A model generated the notes under the pieces. That model saw nothing but the letters and a program-made list of their open reading frames with translations. It searched no databases and was not told where the DNA came from. The position numbers and the translations under genes are program-made. Source: JAEUOS01 sp965279115 (GTDB lineage Bacteria; Pseudomonadota; Gammaproteobacteria; Burkholderiales; JAEUOS01). From it: 64,000 bases of DNA. The DNA is taken from contig OZ257137.1 in assembly GCA_965279115.1 (NCBI GenBank), forward strand, positions 992,001 to 1,056,000, written 5' to 3'. Within the stretch, counting starts at the first letter, position 1, and the number at the start of each line of letters is the position of its first letter. Of this stretch, positions 52,092-60,456 are shown piece by piece.

Positions 52092-53156
52092 TCAGAATGA
52101 TTCGGCGAAGGATAAGTCGGGATTGCAAAGCCAGGCGGCCGCCTCGTCGGCAAAGCGCTGGCATTCGGCCACGCCGCGTTTCCAGGCTGCAACGCGTGCC
52201 GGATGGTCGGTGGCGTAGCGATAGAAGTCGTTGCGGTCCGGAAGCTTGGCGTTGGGTAGCGACGCCACGAACTGTGCCGAAGGCGCGATCAGGATCATGG
52301 AGGCCAGCCAGTCCGAGCCGCGTCCCTTCACACCCTGCTTGCGCCACGGCAGGAACTTGTCCAGCCAGCCAGGAGTCACGCTGGGGGCGAAGTGCGGGTA
52401 AAGCGTCAGACGCTCAAGCCCCGAATAGGGGTAGAACAAGTGGTAGTCGATCAGGCCGCCATCCCAGTACCAGCCGGGGGGCGCGCCGGGAATGTCGGGC
52501 ACCGCTTCGCACACGATGGGAATGGAACCAGAAGCCATGAACGCATCGAGCGTGTTCTGGGCCGTGAGTTCGATCTGGGTGCTGCCGAATGCGTCACTGT
52601 TGAACAGGGCGGCGGCCACGCCATGATCCTGGCCGTGGGTGAACACCACCCGCCGCAAATGGCGCGCGAGATGCCTGCGGCCGCGGGCGTTGGCGAGCCC
52701 CGCTCTTCCAAACGCGCCGCGCGACCCGTTGCGGTCCAGCACCCCGGTCGCACGCGAGGTCAGAACATGCAGGGTCATGTCGGGGCGCGGCCGCCATTGA
52801 GCGAAGCCCGCGTTCACGTTACCGCGCATCAGGGCTGCCACCTCGCGCGGGCCGGGCTTGATGGCGAAATTCTGGTCTTCGATATAGCCGCGCTCGAGTT
52901 CGGTCAGGGCAGCCACCGGGTCATCATGGGCGGCTGCGGCCATGCGCCAGGCGCCGATCGAGGCGCCCACCAGAGTCAGTTCGCGCGCGCCGCGCAGCCA
53001 GTCACCGAACAGCCAGCGATCCAGCGGCATCAGCGCAAGCCCCTTGGGTCCCCCCGCCGCTGCCGGCACGCAGGCGATATCCGTCGGCGCCAATCCGTGC
53101 GCGGTGATGTGCTCGCGCGCACGGCGCCCGAGCTTGACGGTGATGGCGCGCTTCAC
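52092..53156 (-). CDS. Patatin-like phospholipase
   Basis: A 354-residue putative lipid acyl hydrolase. The oxyanion loop is AAAGGPKGLALM; the nucleophile serine is in LVGASIGAWRMA (GxSxG); the catalytic aspartate is in YWDGGLIDYH. It starts with GTG at 53156, overlapping the pth stop (GTGA), and ends 10 bases before ychF, so it is co-translated with these housekeeping genes. Substrate and location are unknown; there is no signal peptide. Confidence 0.87.
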   Translation of the reverse strand: MKRAITVKLGRRAREHITAHGLAPTDIACVPAAAGGPKGLALMPLDRWLFGDWLRGARELTLVGASIGAWRMAAAAHDDPVAALTELERGYIEDQNFAIKPGPREVAALMRGNVNAGFAQWRPRPDMTLHVLTSRATGVLDRNGSRGAFGRAGLANARGRRHLARHLRRVVFTHGQDHGVAAALFNSDAFGSTQIELTAQNTLDAFMASGSIPIVCEAVPDIPGAPPGWYWDGGLIDYHLFYPYSGLERLTLYPHFAPSVTPGWLDKFLPWRKQGVKGRGSDWLASMILIAPSAQFVASLPNAKLPDRNDFYRYATDHPARVAAWKRGVAECQRFADEAAAWLCNPDLSFAESF

Positions 53157-53731
53157 GCCTTTTTCTTCGCGTGGAGTTTCATGGTGGCCACCTGCATGCT
53201 GCCATTGATGGCCTCCGGCATCACCTCGACCGCACGCGCCACGCAATCGTCGATCAGTTCCTGATGCTCGCGGCTGGGGCGATGCAGCACGAAGTCCGCC
53301 ACATCCTGCTCAAGCTTCAGTTCGCGCGGGTGGCCGATGCCGATGCGCACGCGCCAGAAATCGCTGCTGCCGATACGTGCCTGGATGTCACGCAAGCCGT
53401 TGTGCCCGGCATGCCCGCCGCCCTGCTTCATTTTCACCGCGCCGGGTGGAAGGTCAAGTTCGTCATGCGCGACCAGGATTTCTTCCGGCGCGATCTTGTA
53501 GAAACCGGCCAGCGCGGCCACCGCCTGGCCGGAGCGATTCATGTAAGTGCCGGGCTTGAGCAGGAACGCCGACCCCGCCTTGGCGACTTCGCCATGAAAG
53601 CCCTTTTCCTTGTGGAAGCCCGCGCCCATGGCGCGCGCCACCCGGTCGGCCAGCCAGAAACCCGCGTTGTGACGCGTGTCCTCGTACTCCGACCCGATGT
53701 TGCCCAATCCGACAATCAAGCGAATGGCCAT
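53153..53731 (-). CDS. pth: Peptidyl-tRNA hydrolase
   Basis: A 192-residue enzyme that frees tRNA from stalled peptidyl-tRNA. The start is MAIRLIVGLGNIGSEYEDTR with catalytic His in TRHNAGFW; the loop normally reading GNPG is GNIG here. LVAHDELDLPPGAVKMKQGG and GHNGLRDI follow as usual. The start at 53731 fits the family, and the terminator of rplY lies just upstream. Confidence 0.96.
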   Translation of the reverse strand: MAIRLIVGLGNIGSEYEDTRHNAGFWLADRVARAMGAGFHKEKGFHGEVAKAGSAFLLKPGTYMNRSGQAVAALAGFYKIAPEEILVAHDELDLPPGAVKMKQGGGHAGHNGLRDIQARIGSSDFWRVRIGIGHPRELKLEQDVADFVLHRPSREHQELIDDCVARAVEVMPEAINGSMQVATMKLHAKKKA

Positions 53732-53732
53732 A

Positions 53733-53762
53733 ATGAAAAAAGCCCCAACTCGCGTCGGGGCC
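53733..53762 (-). terminator. Terminator of rplY, immediately before pth
   Basis: Read on the minus strand, GCCCCGAC-GCGA-GTTGGGGC (one mismatch) is followed by TTTTTTC. It ends two bases before the pth start codon, so pth probably depends on read-through or its own upstream promoter. Confidence 0.75.
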
Positions 53763-53839
53763 CCGTCGAAGCGCGCGCTGCGAAGCAACGCGTGAATGAG
53801 ACGAATCGGTCCGCCGCGAAGCGCACGGACCGAGGGGAT

Positions 53840-54529
53840 TTACTTCTTTGCTTCCTTCTTGGCCGGCGCCTTTGCAGCAGCTGCGTCGGCGGGCTTCTTC
53901 TGCGCCGTGGCCGGCACGTCGGCGGCCGACGGTGCTCCAGCGGCGACTTCCTCTTCCTTTTCACCGCCGGGCACCGTGGCGCTGGCGATGACCGGGTTGT
54001 CGTTGCCATGCACGATGACGCGCACGCCGGCGGGAAGGGCCAGGTCCTTGATGTGGAAAGCATGGCCGGCCGAGATGTCCTTCAGGTCGACTTCGATGAA
54101 TTCCGGCAGGTCCTTGGGCAAGCAGGCGATCTCGACGTCGTTCATCACGTGCGAAACGATCGCGCCGCCGAACTTCACGGCATGCGAGATGTCGGCGTTG
54201 ACAAAGTGGAACGGCACGCGGATGTGGATCTCGCGATTCGCGTCGACACGCTGGAAGTCGATGTGCTGGATCTGCTGCCGGAACGCGTGCATCTGGTAGT
54301 CGCGAAGCAACACCGGTTGCACGGCGCCGTCGATCTTGAGATCGAGGATGGACGCATGGAATGCTTCCTTGCGCATCGCGTGGAACAACGGGTTGTGGTC
54401 GATCTCGATGGCTTCGGCAGGCTTTTCTCCGCCGTAAACAACACCGGGAACCTTGCCAGCGCGACGCAGGCGGCGGCTCGCACCCGTACCTTGCAACGTG
54501 CGCTTGGACGCAATGACTTCGATTTTCAT
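53840..54529 (-). CDS. rplY: Ribosomal protein bL25 (Ctc/TL5 form)
   Basis: A 229-residue 5S rRNA-binding protein. The N-terminal L25 domain has KRTLQGTGASRRLRRAGKVP; the C-terminal TL5 domain has HVMNDVEIACLPKDLPEFIE. The final 45 residues are Ala/Lys-rich and low-complexity. This long form is usual outside the enterics. It lies 115 bases after prs. Confidence 0.95.
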   Translation of the reverse strand: MKIEVIASKRTLQGTGASRRLRRAGKVPGVVYGGEKPAEAIEIDHNPLFHAMRKEAFHASILDLKIDGAVQPVLLRDYQMHAFRQQIQHIDFQRVDANREIHIRVPFHFVNADISHAVKFGGAIVSHVMNDVEIACLPKDLPEFIEVDLKDISAGHAFHIKDLALPAGVRVIVHGNDNPVIASATVPGGEKEEEVAAGAPSAADVPATAQKKPADAAAAKAPAKKEAKK

Positions 54530-54561
54530 GGAATTTCTCCGTTATGCGCGCGATTCCGCGA

Positions 54562-54634
54562 CCAGAGCCGCGCGCGGGTTTGTACTGCGGGGTTTCGTAC
54601 TACAGGGTTTGCTGCCGGCATGCGTCGCATGCCG
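54562..54634 (-). other. Repeat and hairpin region between prs and rplY
   Basis: A perfect stem CGGCATGC/GCATGCCG with loop GTC occupies 54616-54634, just after prs. It has no T run, so weak termination or RNA processing is more likely than full termination. Beside it, related copies of GGGTTTGTACTGC / GGGTTTCGTACTACA recur from about 54576 to 54612. Confidence 0.45.
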
Positions 54635-54644
54635 CTCTTCACAC

Positions 54645-55595
54645 CTACTCGATGAAAAGACTGCTCACCGAGTCTTCGGAGTTGATGCGGCGGATGGTCT
54701 CCGCCAGCAATTCGGCCACCGAGAGCTGCCGAATCTTGTTGCAGGCGCGCGCATCGTCGCGCAGCGCGATGGTGTCGGTCACGACCAGTTCGTCAAGCGG
54801 CGAGGCGGTGATCTTCTGCACCGCATTTCCGGAAAGCACCGCATGGGTGCAATACGCCACCACTCGCTCGGCACCGCGTTCCTTCAGGACTTCGGCGGCC
54901 TTGCACAACGTGCCGGCGGTATCGACCATGTCATCCATGATCACGCAGGTGCGGCCATCCACCTCGCCGATGATGTTCATGACTTCCGACACATTGGCCT
55001 TGGGCCGGCGCTTGTCGATGATGGCCAGTTCGCTGTCGAGCCGCTTGGCCAGCGCACGTGCGCGCACCACACCGCCGACGTCGGGCGATACGACGATCAG
55101 GTTCTGGAAATTCTGCTTCCAGACATCCCCCAGCAGGATGGGTGCCGCGTAGATGTTGTCGACCGGAATGTCGAAGAAGCCCTGGATCTGGTCCGCATGC
55201 AGGTCCATGGTGAGGACCCGGTCCACGCCCACGGCCTCGAGCATGTTGGCGACCACCTTGGCCGAGATCGCCACCCGCGCCGAACGCGGTCGGCGGTCCT
55301 GGCGCGCATAGCCGAAGTACGGGATCGCCGCGGTGATGCGTGCCGCCGACGAGCGCTTGAGGGCGTCGACGATCACCATGATCTCCATCAGGTTGTCGTT
55401 GGTCGGGCTCGAGGTTGACTGCAGCACGAACACGTCGCGGCCACGCACATTCTCGAGAATCTCGACGTTGACCTCGCCGTCCGAAAAACGGCCTACCGCG
55501 ATGCGCCCCACCGGAATCTGCAGGCGACGCGCGACTTCCTTGGCCAGCAACGGGTTGGCGTTGCCGGAAACGACCATCAGGTTCGAATTGGCCAT
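54645..55595 (-). CDS. prs: Ribose-phosphate pyrophosphokinase
   Basis: A 316-residue PRPP synthase that supplies PRPP to histidine, nucleotide and NAD synthesis. The ribose-5-phosphate/metal motif is TMDLHADQIQGFFDIPVDN, the flexible loop KRRPKANVSEV, and the PRPP loop VIMDDMVDTAGTLC. The regulatory flag FSDGEVNVEILENVRG is present. The length is exact for class I enzymes. Confidence 0.97.
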   Translation of the reverse strand: MANSNLMVVSGNANPLLAKEVARRLQIPVGRIAVGRFSDGEVNVEILENVRGRDVFVLQSTSSPTNDNLMEIMVIVDALKRSSAARITAAIPYFGYARQDRRPRSARVAISAKVVANMLEAVGVDRVLTMDLHADQIQGFFDIPVDNIYAAPILLGDVWKQNFQNLIVVSPDVGGVVRARALAKRLDSELAIIDKRRPKANVSEVMNIIGEVDGRTCVIMDDMVDTAGTLCKAAEVLKERGAERVVAYCTHAVLSGNAVQKITASPLDELVVTDTIALRDDARACNKIRQLSVAELLAETIRRINSEDSVSSLFIE

Positions 55596-55641
55596 GGCGG
55601 TTTGCCTGCTATCGGCGGGACAACCCGCTCAAGGAAAGAAA

Positions 55642-55718
55642 TGGCTGGGGAAGAAGGATTCGAACCTTCGAATGCCGGAATCAAAATCCGGTGCCTTAAC
55701 CAACTTGGCGACTCCCCA
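55642..55718 (-). tRNA. tRNA-Gln (anticodon TTG)
   Basis: The minus strand reads TGGGGAGTCGCCAAG at the 5' end. The anticodon stem CCGGA/TCCGG flanks the loop TTTTGAT with anticodon TTG. The T arm is GAAGG-TTCGAAT-CCTTC and the 3' end TTCCCCAGCCA has discriminator G and an encoded CCA. The acceptor stem pairs over seven positions with one G-U. Location between ispE and prs is the standard one in betaproteobacteria. Confidence 0.96.
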
Positions 55719-55736
55719 CCCGTGAAACCCTGCATT

Positions 55737-56615
55737 TCAATCGTGCGCGTGGCCCAACAACGGATGCGCATCGAGCCCGCGAGCCACGAAGCCCCTGCAA
55801 TCGGCGGGACACCCCGCAACAACCGCATCGGCCTCTTCCCGCGACCCGAAAGCCGCGAAAACGCAGGCGCCCGAACCGGACATTCGCGCGCTGATCGCCG
55901 CCTTGGCGTCGAAACTGCGCAACCACCGGAGCGAGCGAGACACTGCTTCGTATCCCGCGCACGCCACCGGCTCAAGATCGTTCCGGAATCGACTCCCCGG
56001 AAATGACCATGCGCCGGCAGAAAAGTCCGCTATTTTGACAGATTCGCTGTTTCGGGTCAATTCCGGCGATCGAAAAATCGCCGCGGTCGGCACTTCCACC
56101 GGCGGTACCAGGACCGCGAACCAGCGTGCCGGCAAATCCACCGCCAGCAGGTCCTCGCCGATGCCCCGGGCAAAGGCATTGCGCCCGAAAATGAAGAAAG
56201 GCACGTCGGCGCCCAGGGATACGCCAATCCGGGCCAGCGCAGCGCGCGGCAAGTCCAGGCGCCACAGGCGATTGAGCGCCAGGAGCACGGTGGCCGCATC
56301 CGAGCTGCCGCCACCGAGCCCGCCCCCCATGGGAATGCGCTTGACGACCGCGATGTCGGCCCCGAGCGCCACGCCGGTGGCTTCCTGCAGGGCACGGGCG
56401 GCACGAACCACCAGGTCCGCCTCTTCCGGCACACCCGGAAGATCGCTCACGCGTCTCAACCGCCCGTCCCCGCGCACCGCGATCTGCACGGTGTCGCCGT
56501 AGTCGAGCAACTGGAACACCGATTCGAGCAGGTGATAGCCGTCGGCCCTGCGACCAACCACATGCAGGAACAGGTTGAGCTTGGCCGGGGCGGCAAAGGC
56601 ATGCATGCGATTCAT
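55737..56615 (-). CDS. ispE: 4-diphosphocytidyl-2-C-methyl-D-erythritol kinase
   Basis: A 292-residue GHMP kinase of the MEP isoprenoid pathway. The N-terminus has APAKLNLFLHVVGRRADGYH, the ATP-binding motif is PMGGGLGGGSSDAATVL, and the C-terminal motif is ARMSGSGACVFAAF. The ATG at 56615 overlaps the stop of the upstream MFS gene; a second ATG at 56606 is also possible. Sequence upstream to 56960 belongs to the transporter gene in another frame. Confidence 0.95.
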   Translation of the reverse strand: MNRMHAFAAPAKLNLFLHVVGRRADGYHLLESVFQLLDYGDTVQIAVRGDGRLRRVSDLPGVPEEADLVVRAARALQEATGVALGADIAVVKRIPMGGGLGGGSSDAATVLLALNRLWRLDLPRAALARIGVSLGADVPFFIFGRNAFARGIGEDLLAVDLPARWFAVLVPPVEVPTAAIFRSPELTRNSESVKIADFSAGAWSFPGSRFRNDLEPVACAGYEAVSRSLRWLRSFDAKAAISARMSGSGACVFAAFGSREEADAVVAGCPADCRGFVARGLDAHPLLGHAHD

Positions 56616-57973
56616 TGCCGCGCGTCGGGCAGTGGCGCCGCACCCGACCGGGTGGTCCAGGCAAGCCACGCCAGTACGGCGACCTGCAGGACCAGCAAGG
56701 GAACCCACGCGGCATAGTATCCGGCACGCGCGTAGCCGCCGACGGTGGCCGGCCACAGGTTCACCACCAGTCCGATTCCCCACTGCAACACAAACGCGCA
56801 CGAAAACGCCATCAGGTTCACCGACGTATTGACGCGCCCGGTCAGTTCCGGCGGAAAGCGGGTCGCAAGCAAGGTGTAGCCGATCAACAGGCCGTTTGCG
56901 CCATAGCAAAACACCCCCCAGACCAGGTGCGGCCAGGTCGCAGGTGCGGCCATCAGCCACGCTTGCGCCAATATGGTCAACAACATGTATGCCTTCAGGG
57001 TGGTCAAGTGGGCGATGCCCCTGTCGCGCAGCCGGTCGGCGATCCAGCCGGATGAAACGAAAGCGAGGGTCATGCCGAAGTTGCCGGCCACCAGCACGTT
57101 ACCGATGGCGAAACGGTCCGTATAGCCCGCCACGTCACGCATCCAGGTCGCCGTCCAGAGGCTTTGGAACGCCAGCATGGTACCCAGCACCACCATCATG
57201 GGCACGCAAACACGCCAGAACTGCCGATCGACATAAATCGCACCGACGCCGGCCATGAGCTGGCGCATGGTCTGGCCGGCCGCCACCGGGCGGGTATGGC
57301 GCGAGGTGGCCAGCGCCATGCCGGCGACCACGCAGGAAAACGCCGCCAGCATCAGGATCACTGCACGCCAGCCGAACTGGTCGATCAGCCATTGGGTGGG
57401 CGAACCCGCCAGCATGGCGCCGGCGCCGCCCAGCATCATGATCAAGCCGGTATAGGTGGCGGCGCGTTCGCGCCCTGCCCAGGCATGCACCGCGGACATC
57501 GAGGACATCAGTGCGGCGCCGGCCCCCACACCAATCAGGCAGCGCCCGACCACCAGGGCGAAGGCGCTGTCGGCGCAGGCAAAGATGGTGGCCCCCAGGG
57601 CCACCGTGGTCAGCATCAGCGCATTGACCACCGAATGGCCGAATCGGTCCAGCGCGATGCCGAGCGGAATCTGCGCCAGCGAAAAGGTCAGGAAGTACGC
57701 ACTGGTCAGGAATCCCAGGCCACCCGCGCCCAGGTTGAACTCCTTGGCCAGAAGCGGACCGGCCACGCCATTCACATTGCGAAAGAAATACGACCCACCA
57801 TAACTGAGCGCGAATGGCAGGAACAGCCAAAAAAGTGAGGGGCGTTTGGCAGGGCCTGCAACCATGGCCGGGGCGGTTGAAGACACGGAAATCGTGGGGA
57901 CGGGAATTGGCAGTGGCGGGACTGGCACGCCAGGCACTACAGGGGGTCGCACTATAGCACCACAAAGGTGCAT
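56612..57973 (-). CDS. MFS transporter
   Basis: A protein of up to 453 residues with 12 hydrophobic segments. The first helix follows LFWLFLPFALSYGGSYFFRN; MFS loop motifs are visible at GIALDRFGHSVVNALML and WIADRLRDRG. The longest start (57973) gives a Pro-rich 36-residue leader; ATG at 57865 (MVAGPAKRPSLFW) looks more natural but leaves a 123-base gap after lolB. Substrate unknown. It separates lolB from ispE, which are normally neighbours, and couples to ispE by ATGA. Confidence 0.87.
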   Translation of the reverse strand: MHLCGAIVRPPVVPGVPVPPLPIPVPTISVSSTAPAMVAGPAKRPSLFWLFLPFALSYGGSYFFRNVNGVAGPLLAKEFNLGAGGLGFLTSAYFLTFSLAQIPLGIALDRFGHSVVNALMLTTVALGATIFACADSAFALVVGRCLIGVGAGAALMSSMSAVHAWAGRERAATYTGLIMMLGGAGAMLAGSPTQWLIDQFGWRAVILMLAAFSCVVAGMALATSRHTRPVAAGQTMRQLMAGVGAIYVDRQFWRVCVPMMVVLGTMLAFQSLWTATWMRDVAGYTDRFAIGNVLVAGNFGMTLAFVSSGWIADRLRDRGIAHLTTLKAYMLLTILAQAWLMAAPATWPHLVWGVFCYGANGLLIGYTLLATRFPPELTGRVNTSVNLMAFSCAFVLQWGIGLVVNLWPATVGGYARAGYYAAWVPLLVLQVAVLAWLAWTTRSGAAPLPDARQ

Positions 57974-57988
57974 GGGCGATGCGGATAC

Positions 57989-58582
57989 TCAGGACCAGCC
58001 GTCAATCACCAGTCGTATTTCCAGGGGACGCGCCGCACGGGTAAACACCATCACCAGGCGTCGCGGCAGGCGCGCCTCGCCCTCGTAGTCGAAATCGATT
58101 TCCCAGCCGGATTCGGAAATACGGGTCGGCCGGCCTGCGGCGTCGCGCCGCACCACCGCGTTGGCTCCCGGGCGTGAGCGTACCCAGTCGGACAAGCCGG
58201 CGAGGGGTAGTGGCCAGCCCAATTGACGCTCGGTCAGGGTTTCGACGTCCGCCGCCCGGTACCTGGCCTGGTTTGCGTCGGTGAGGGTGACGCCCGCAGG
58301 TTCCCGGACGATCAACGCCAACTGGTTGCCGAGCGGGGAAGCAAGGCTGATCTCGTCGCGCGTTTCCGTATGCGCCCAGGCGATCTTGCCCGACAGGCTT
58401 TCCTCGCCATAGCGTACTGACACCCGTCCCTCGATGGCGAAAGTGTCGGCATTTGTCGCAGCCTGGGCCGGCTCCGGCTTCGGGCCTTGTATCGCACAGC
58501 CGGCGACAAGCGTGCAAAGGGTGATCAAGGATGCCACGCCGCGGCGAACGGCGCGCATGAGGGGCATTGCCAGCCGTTTCAA
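57989..58582 (-). CDS. lolB: Outer-membrane lipoprotein insertion protein LolB
   Basis: A 197-residue lipoprotein. The signal peptide ends LVAGC (lipobox, Cys near residue 29). The mature part has FAIEGRVSVRYGEESLSGKI and WVRSRP, typical of LolB, the receptor that takes lipoproteins from LolA. The reading begins with TTG overlapping the TPR gene stop; ATGs at 58567 and 58558 are alternatives. Confidence 0.9.
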   Translation of the reverse strand: MKRLAMPLMRAVRRGVASLITLCTLVAGCAIQGPKPEPAQAATNADTFAIEGRVSVRYGEESLSGKIAWAHTETRDEISLASPLGNQLALIVREPAGVTLTDANQARYRAADVETLTERQLGWPLPLAGLSDWVRSRPGANAVVRRDAAGRPTRISESGWEIDFDYEGEARLPRRLVMVFTRAARPLEIRLVIDGWS

Positions 58583-60360
58583 GGCTTGAAGCGCTTGATG
58601 GTGCTTTTCAGTGTTTCATTGTCGGGCGCGCGTGCCAGCGCCTCGCGCCAGATACGGTCCGCTTCGGCGGTGCGACCTAGTTTCCACAGCACCTCGCCCA
58701 GGTGGGCACCAATCTCGGCATCCGGCATCAGCGCATAGGCGCGCGCCAGGAGTTCGCGCGAGCGCTCCAGGTCGCCAAGGCGGTACAGCACCCAGCCCAT
58801 GCTGTCGATGATCATGGCGTCATCCGGCGCGATCTTGAGCGCCTTTTCGATCAGGTCGCGCGCCTCCGCAAGCCGCTCGTTGCGGTCCGCCAGCGAATAG
58901 CCGAGGGCGTTGTAGGCATGCGCATGATCAGGCTTGAGCTGAATCACCTTCTTCAGGTTTGACTCCAGCAGGTCCATGCGCGCGACCTTCTCGGCCGCCA
59001 TGGCGAAGTCATACAGCAGGTCCGGATGGTTGGGCAGACGGTCAAGCCCCTTTTCCAGGACCTCGAAGGCTTCGCGGTTCTGCCCGGCCTCGCGCAGCAT
59101 CTGCGCCTCGGCCAGGATGATCTGCACGCGTTGCTCGTTGTTGACGGCACTCAAGGCCTGCAGGTGCGCGCGCCCCTCGGCGATCCGGCCTTCCTTGGCG
59201 AAGCTGCGGGCGATGCGGCTTTGCGCCGGCATGTACTGGGTCCCCGCCTCGATCCTGCGATAGTTGGCACGCGCCTCGTCGAACTTTTTCTGCTCCTCGG
59301 CGACCTGCCCGAGGTACAGGTAGACCAGGTTGGGATCACGCGGATTCTGGCCGAGCAGGCGCCTGAGCGAGGATTCGGCACTCGCATAGTCGCGCGCGTC
59401 GAGCGCCAGCAAACCCAGGGCATAGAGCACATCGGGATTGTCGGGAAACTGCTTTTCGATACGCTGGAACTCGGCACGCGCTTCACCATACTTCTTCTCG
59501 GCCACCAGCGAGCGCGCATACGCCATGCGCGCCTCGGAAGACGCCGGATTGACGGCAAGGTAAGCGCGCAGTTCCTCGCTGGCCTCGGAAGCCGATCGCT
59601 TGGCAAGCAACTGCGCCGCCAAAAGCGGCGGGAATTCCCATTCGGGTTTGAGCTTGGAAGCCAGGCGCGCTTCGCGAATGGCGAGGTCGTCCTCGTCCGC
59701 ATTGGCAGCGGCCTGCGCGACCGAGCCATGGGCCTCGGCGACATCCGGATACTTCGCGGCCAGGCGCTGGATGATCGACAGGGTGGTCTTGCGGTCGCCG
59801 GCGCGCGCGAGCAGGCGATTGAACTGCAGGAACCCCTCGGCCACATTGGCGCCATCGGCGGAAAGCAGCCGCTCCAGGTGCGGATAGGCCTCTTCGCCAA
59901 GGCCGGCCGAAACCAGCAGGCCGGCGAGCGTCTGGCGGGCATCCAGGTTGGCCGGGTCGGCCGCGACCCAGATGCGCGCGCCCTCCAGCGCCTTTTCGTT
60001 GTTGCGCTCGTAGAACGCGATTTCCACAGCGCGTTGGGCAATGCGCGGATCCCTGGTGCGCTGGGCCAGTTCGAGGTACTTGGCCAGCGAAAGCGCGGCC
60101 GCACCCCGCTGGCCGGCGATTTCGGCGGCCAGGAGTTCATACAGGAGCCCCGGGGTAAGTTCCAGGTCCGGCAGGGCCTGCGGGCTCGAGGCGGCGCTGC
60201 GCGGCGCCCGGCGAATCGCGCGCGGCGCCGGCGACGGTGCAGCGGGCGCGGCTTGCGCCAGCACTTCCGGCGCCCGCTGCGCAGCCACAGGCATGCTGGC
60301 GCCAAGCGCCAGCAGACTGCAAAAAGCGGCAGCCGCCGTGACCCTGGAATTGATGTTCAT
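58579..60360 (-). CDS. Exported TPR protein
   Basis: A 593-residue protein with a signal peptide (VTAAAAFCSLLALGASMPVAAQ), an Ala/Pro/Arg-rich linker, and TPR repeats through to the end, e.g. DVLYALGLLALDARDYASAE, HAYNALGYSLADRNERLAEA and the final MIIDSMGWVLYRLGDLERSR. A gene of this kind precedes lolB in most betaproteobacteria. The start at 60360 places the signal peptide correctly; a longer reading from 60420 is not needed. Function unknown, possibly outer-membrane assembly. Confidence 0.88.
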   Translation of the reverse strand: MNINSRVTAAAAFCSLLALGASMPVAAQRAPEVLAQAAPAAPSPAPRAIRRAPRSAASSPQALPDLELTPGLLYELLAAEIAGQRGAAALSLAKYLELAQRTRDPRIAQRAVEIAFYERNNEKALEGARIWVAADPANLDARQTLAGLLVSAGLGEEAYPHLERLLSADGANVAEGFLQFNRLLARAGDRKTTLSIIQRLAAKYPDVAEAHGSVAQAAANADEDDLAIREARLASKLKPEWEFPPLLAAQLLAKRSASEASEELRAYLAVNPASSEARMAYARSLVAEKKYGEARAEFQRIEKQFPDNPDVLYALGLLALDARDYASAESSLRRLLGQNPRDPNLVYLYLGQVAEEQKKFDEARANYRRIEAGTQYMPAQSRIARSFAKEGRIAEGRAHLQALSAVNNEQRVQIILAEAQMLREAGQNREAFEVLEKGLDRLPNHPDLLYDFAMAAEKVARMDLLESNLKKVIQLKPDHAHAYNALGYSLADRNERLAEARDLIEKALKIAPDDAMIIDSMGWVLYRLGDLERSRELLARAYALMPDAEIGAHLGEVLWKLGRTAEADRIWREALARAPDNETLKSTIKRFKP

Positions 60361-60395
60361 CGCGATAGCAGTCAAGTCTGTTGGGAGACGGCCGG

Positions 60396-60401
60396 TATAG
60401 T
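60396..60401 (+). promoter_or_regulatory. Possible -10 element of mutM
   Basis: TATAGT on the plus strand, 55 bases before the mutM ATG in the divergent gap. The -35 is poor (CAAGTC at 17 bases). It resembles the TATAGT seen before the ABC ATPase at 14635. Confidence 0.3.
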
Positions 60402-60456
60402 GTGCGCCTCCACCGACCAATATTACAGCAGCCCTTCGCGGGGCGCACTGCGAACA

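Noticed and set aside
50069..52540. An 823-codon plus-strand open frame opposite asmA and ychF
   Set aside because: Antisense to two well-supported genes; no recognisable motifs.
59026..60456. Long upstream extension of mutM
   Set aside because: It runs antisense through the TPR gene, and MutM must begin with Met-Pro-Glu for activity, which is at 60457.
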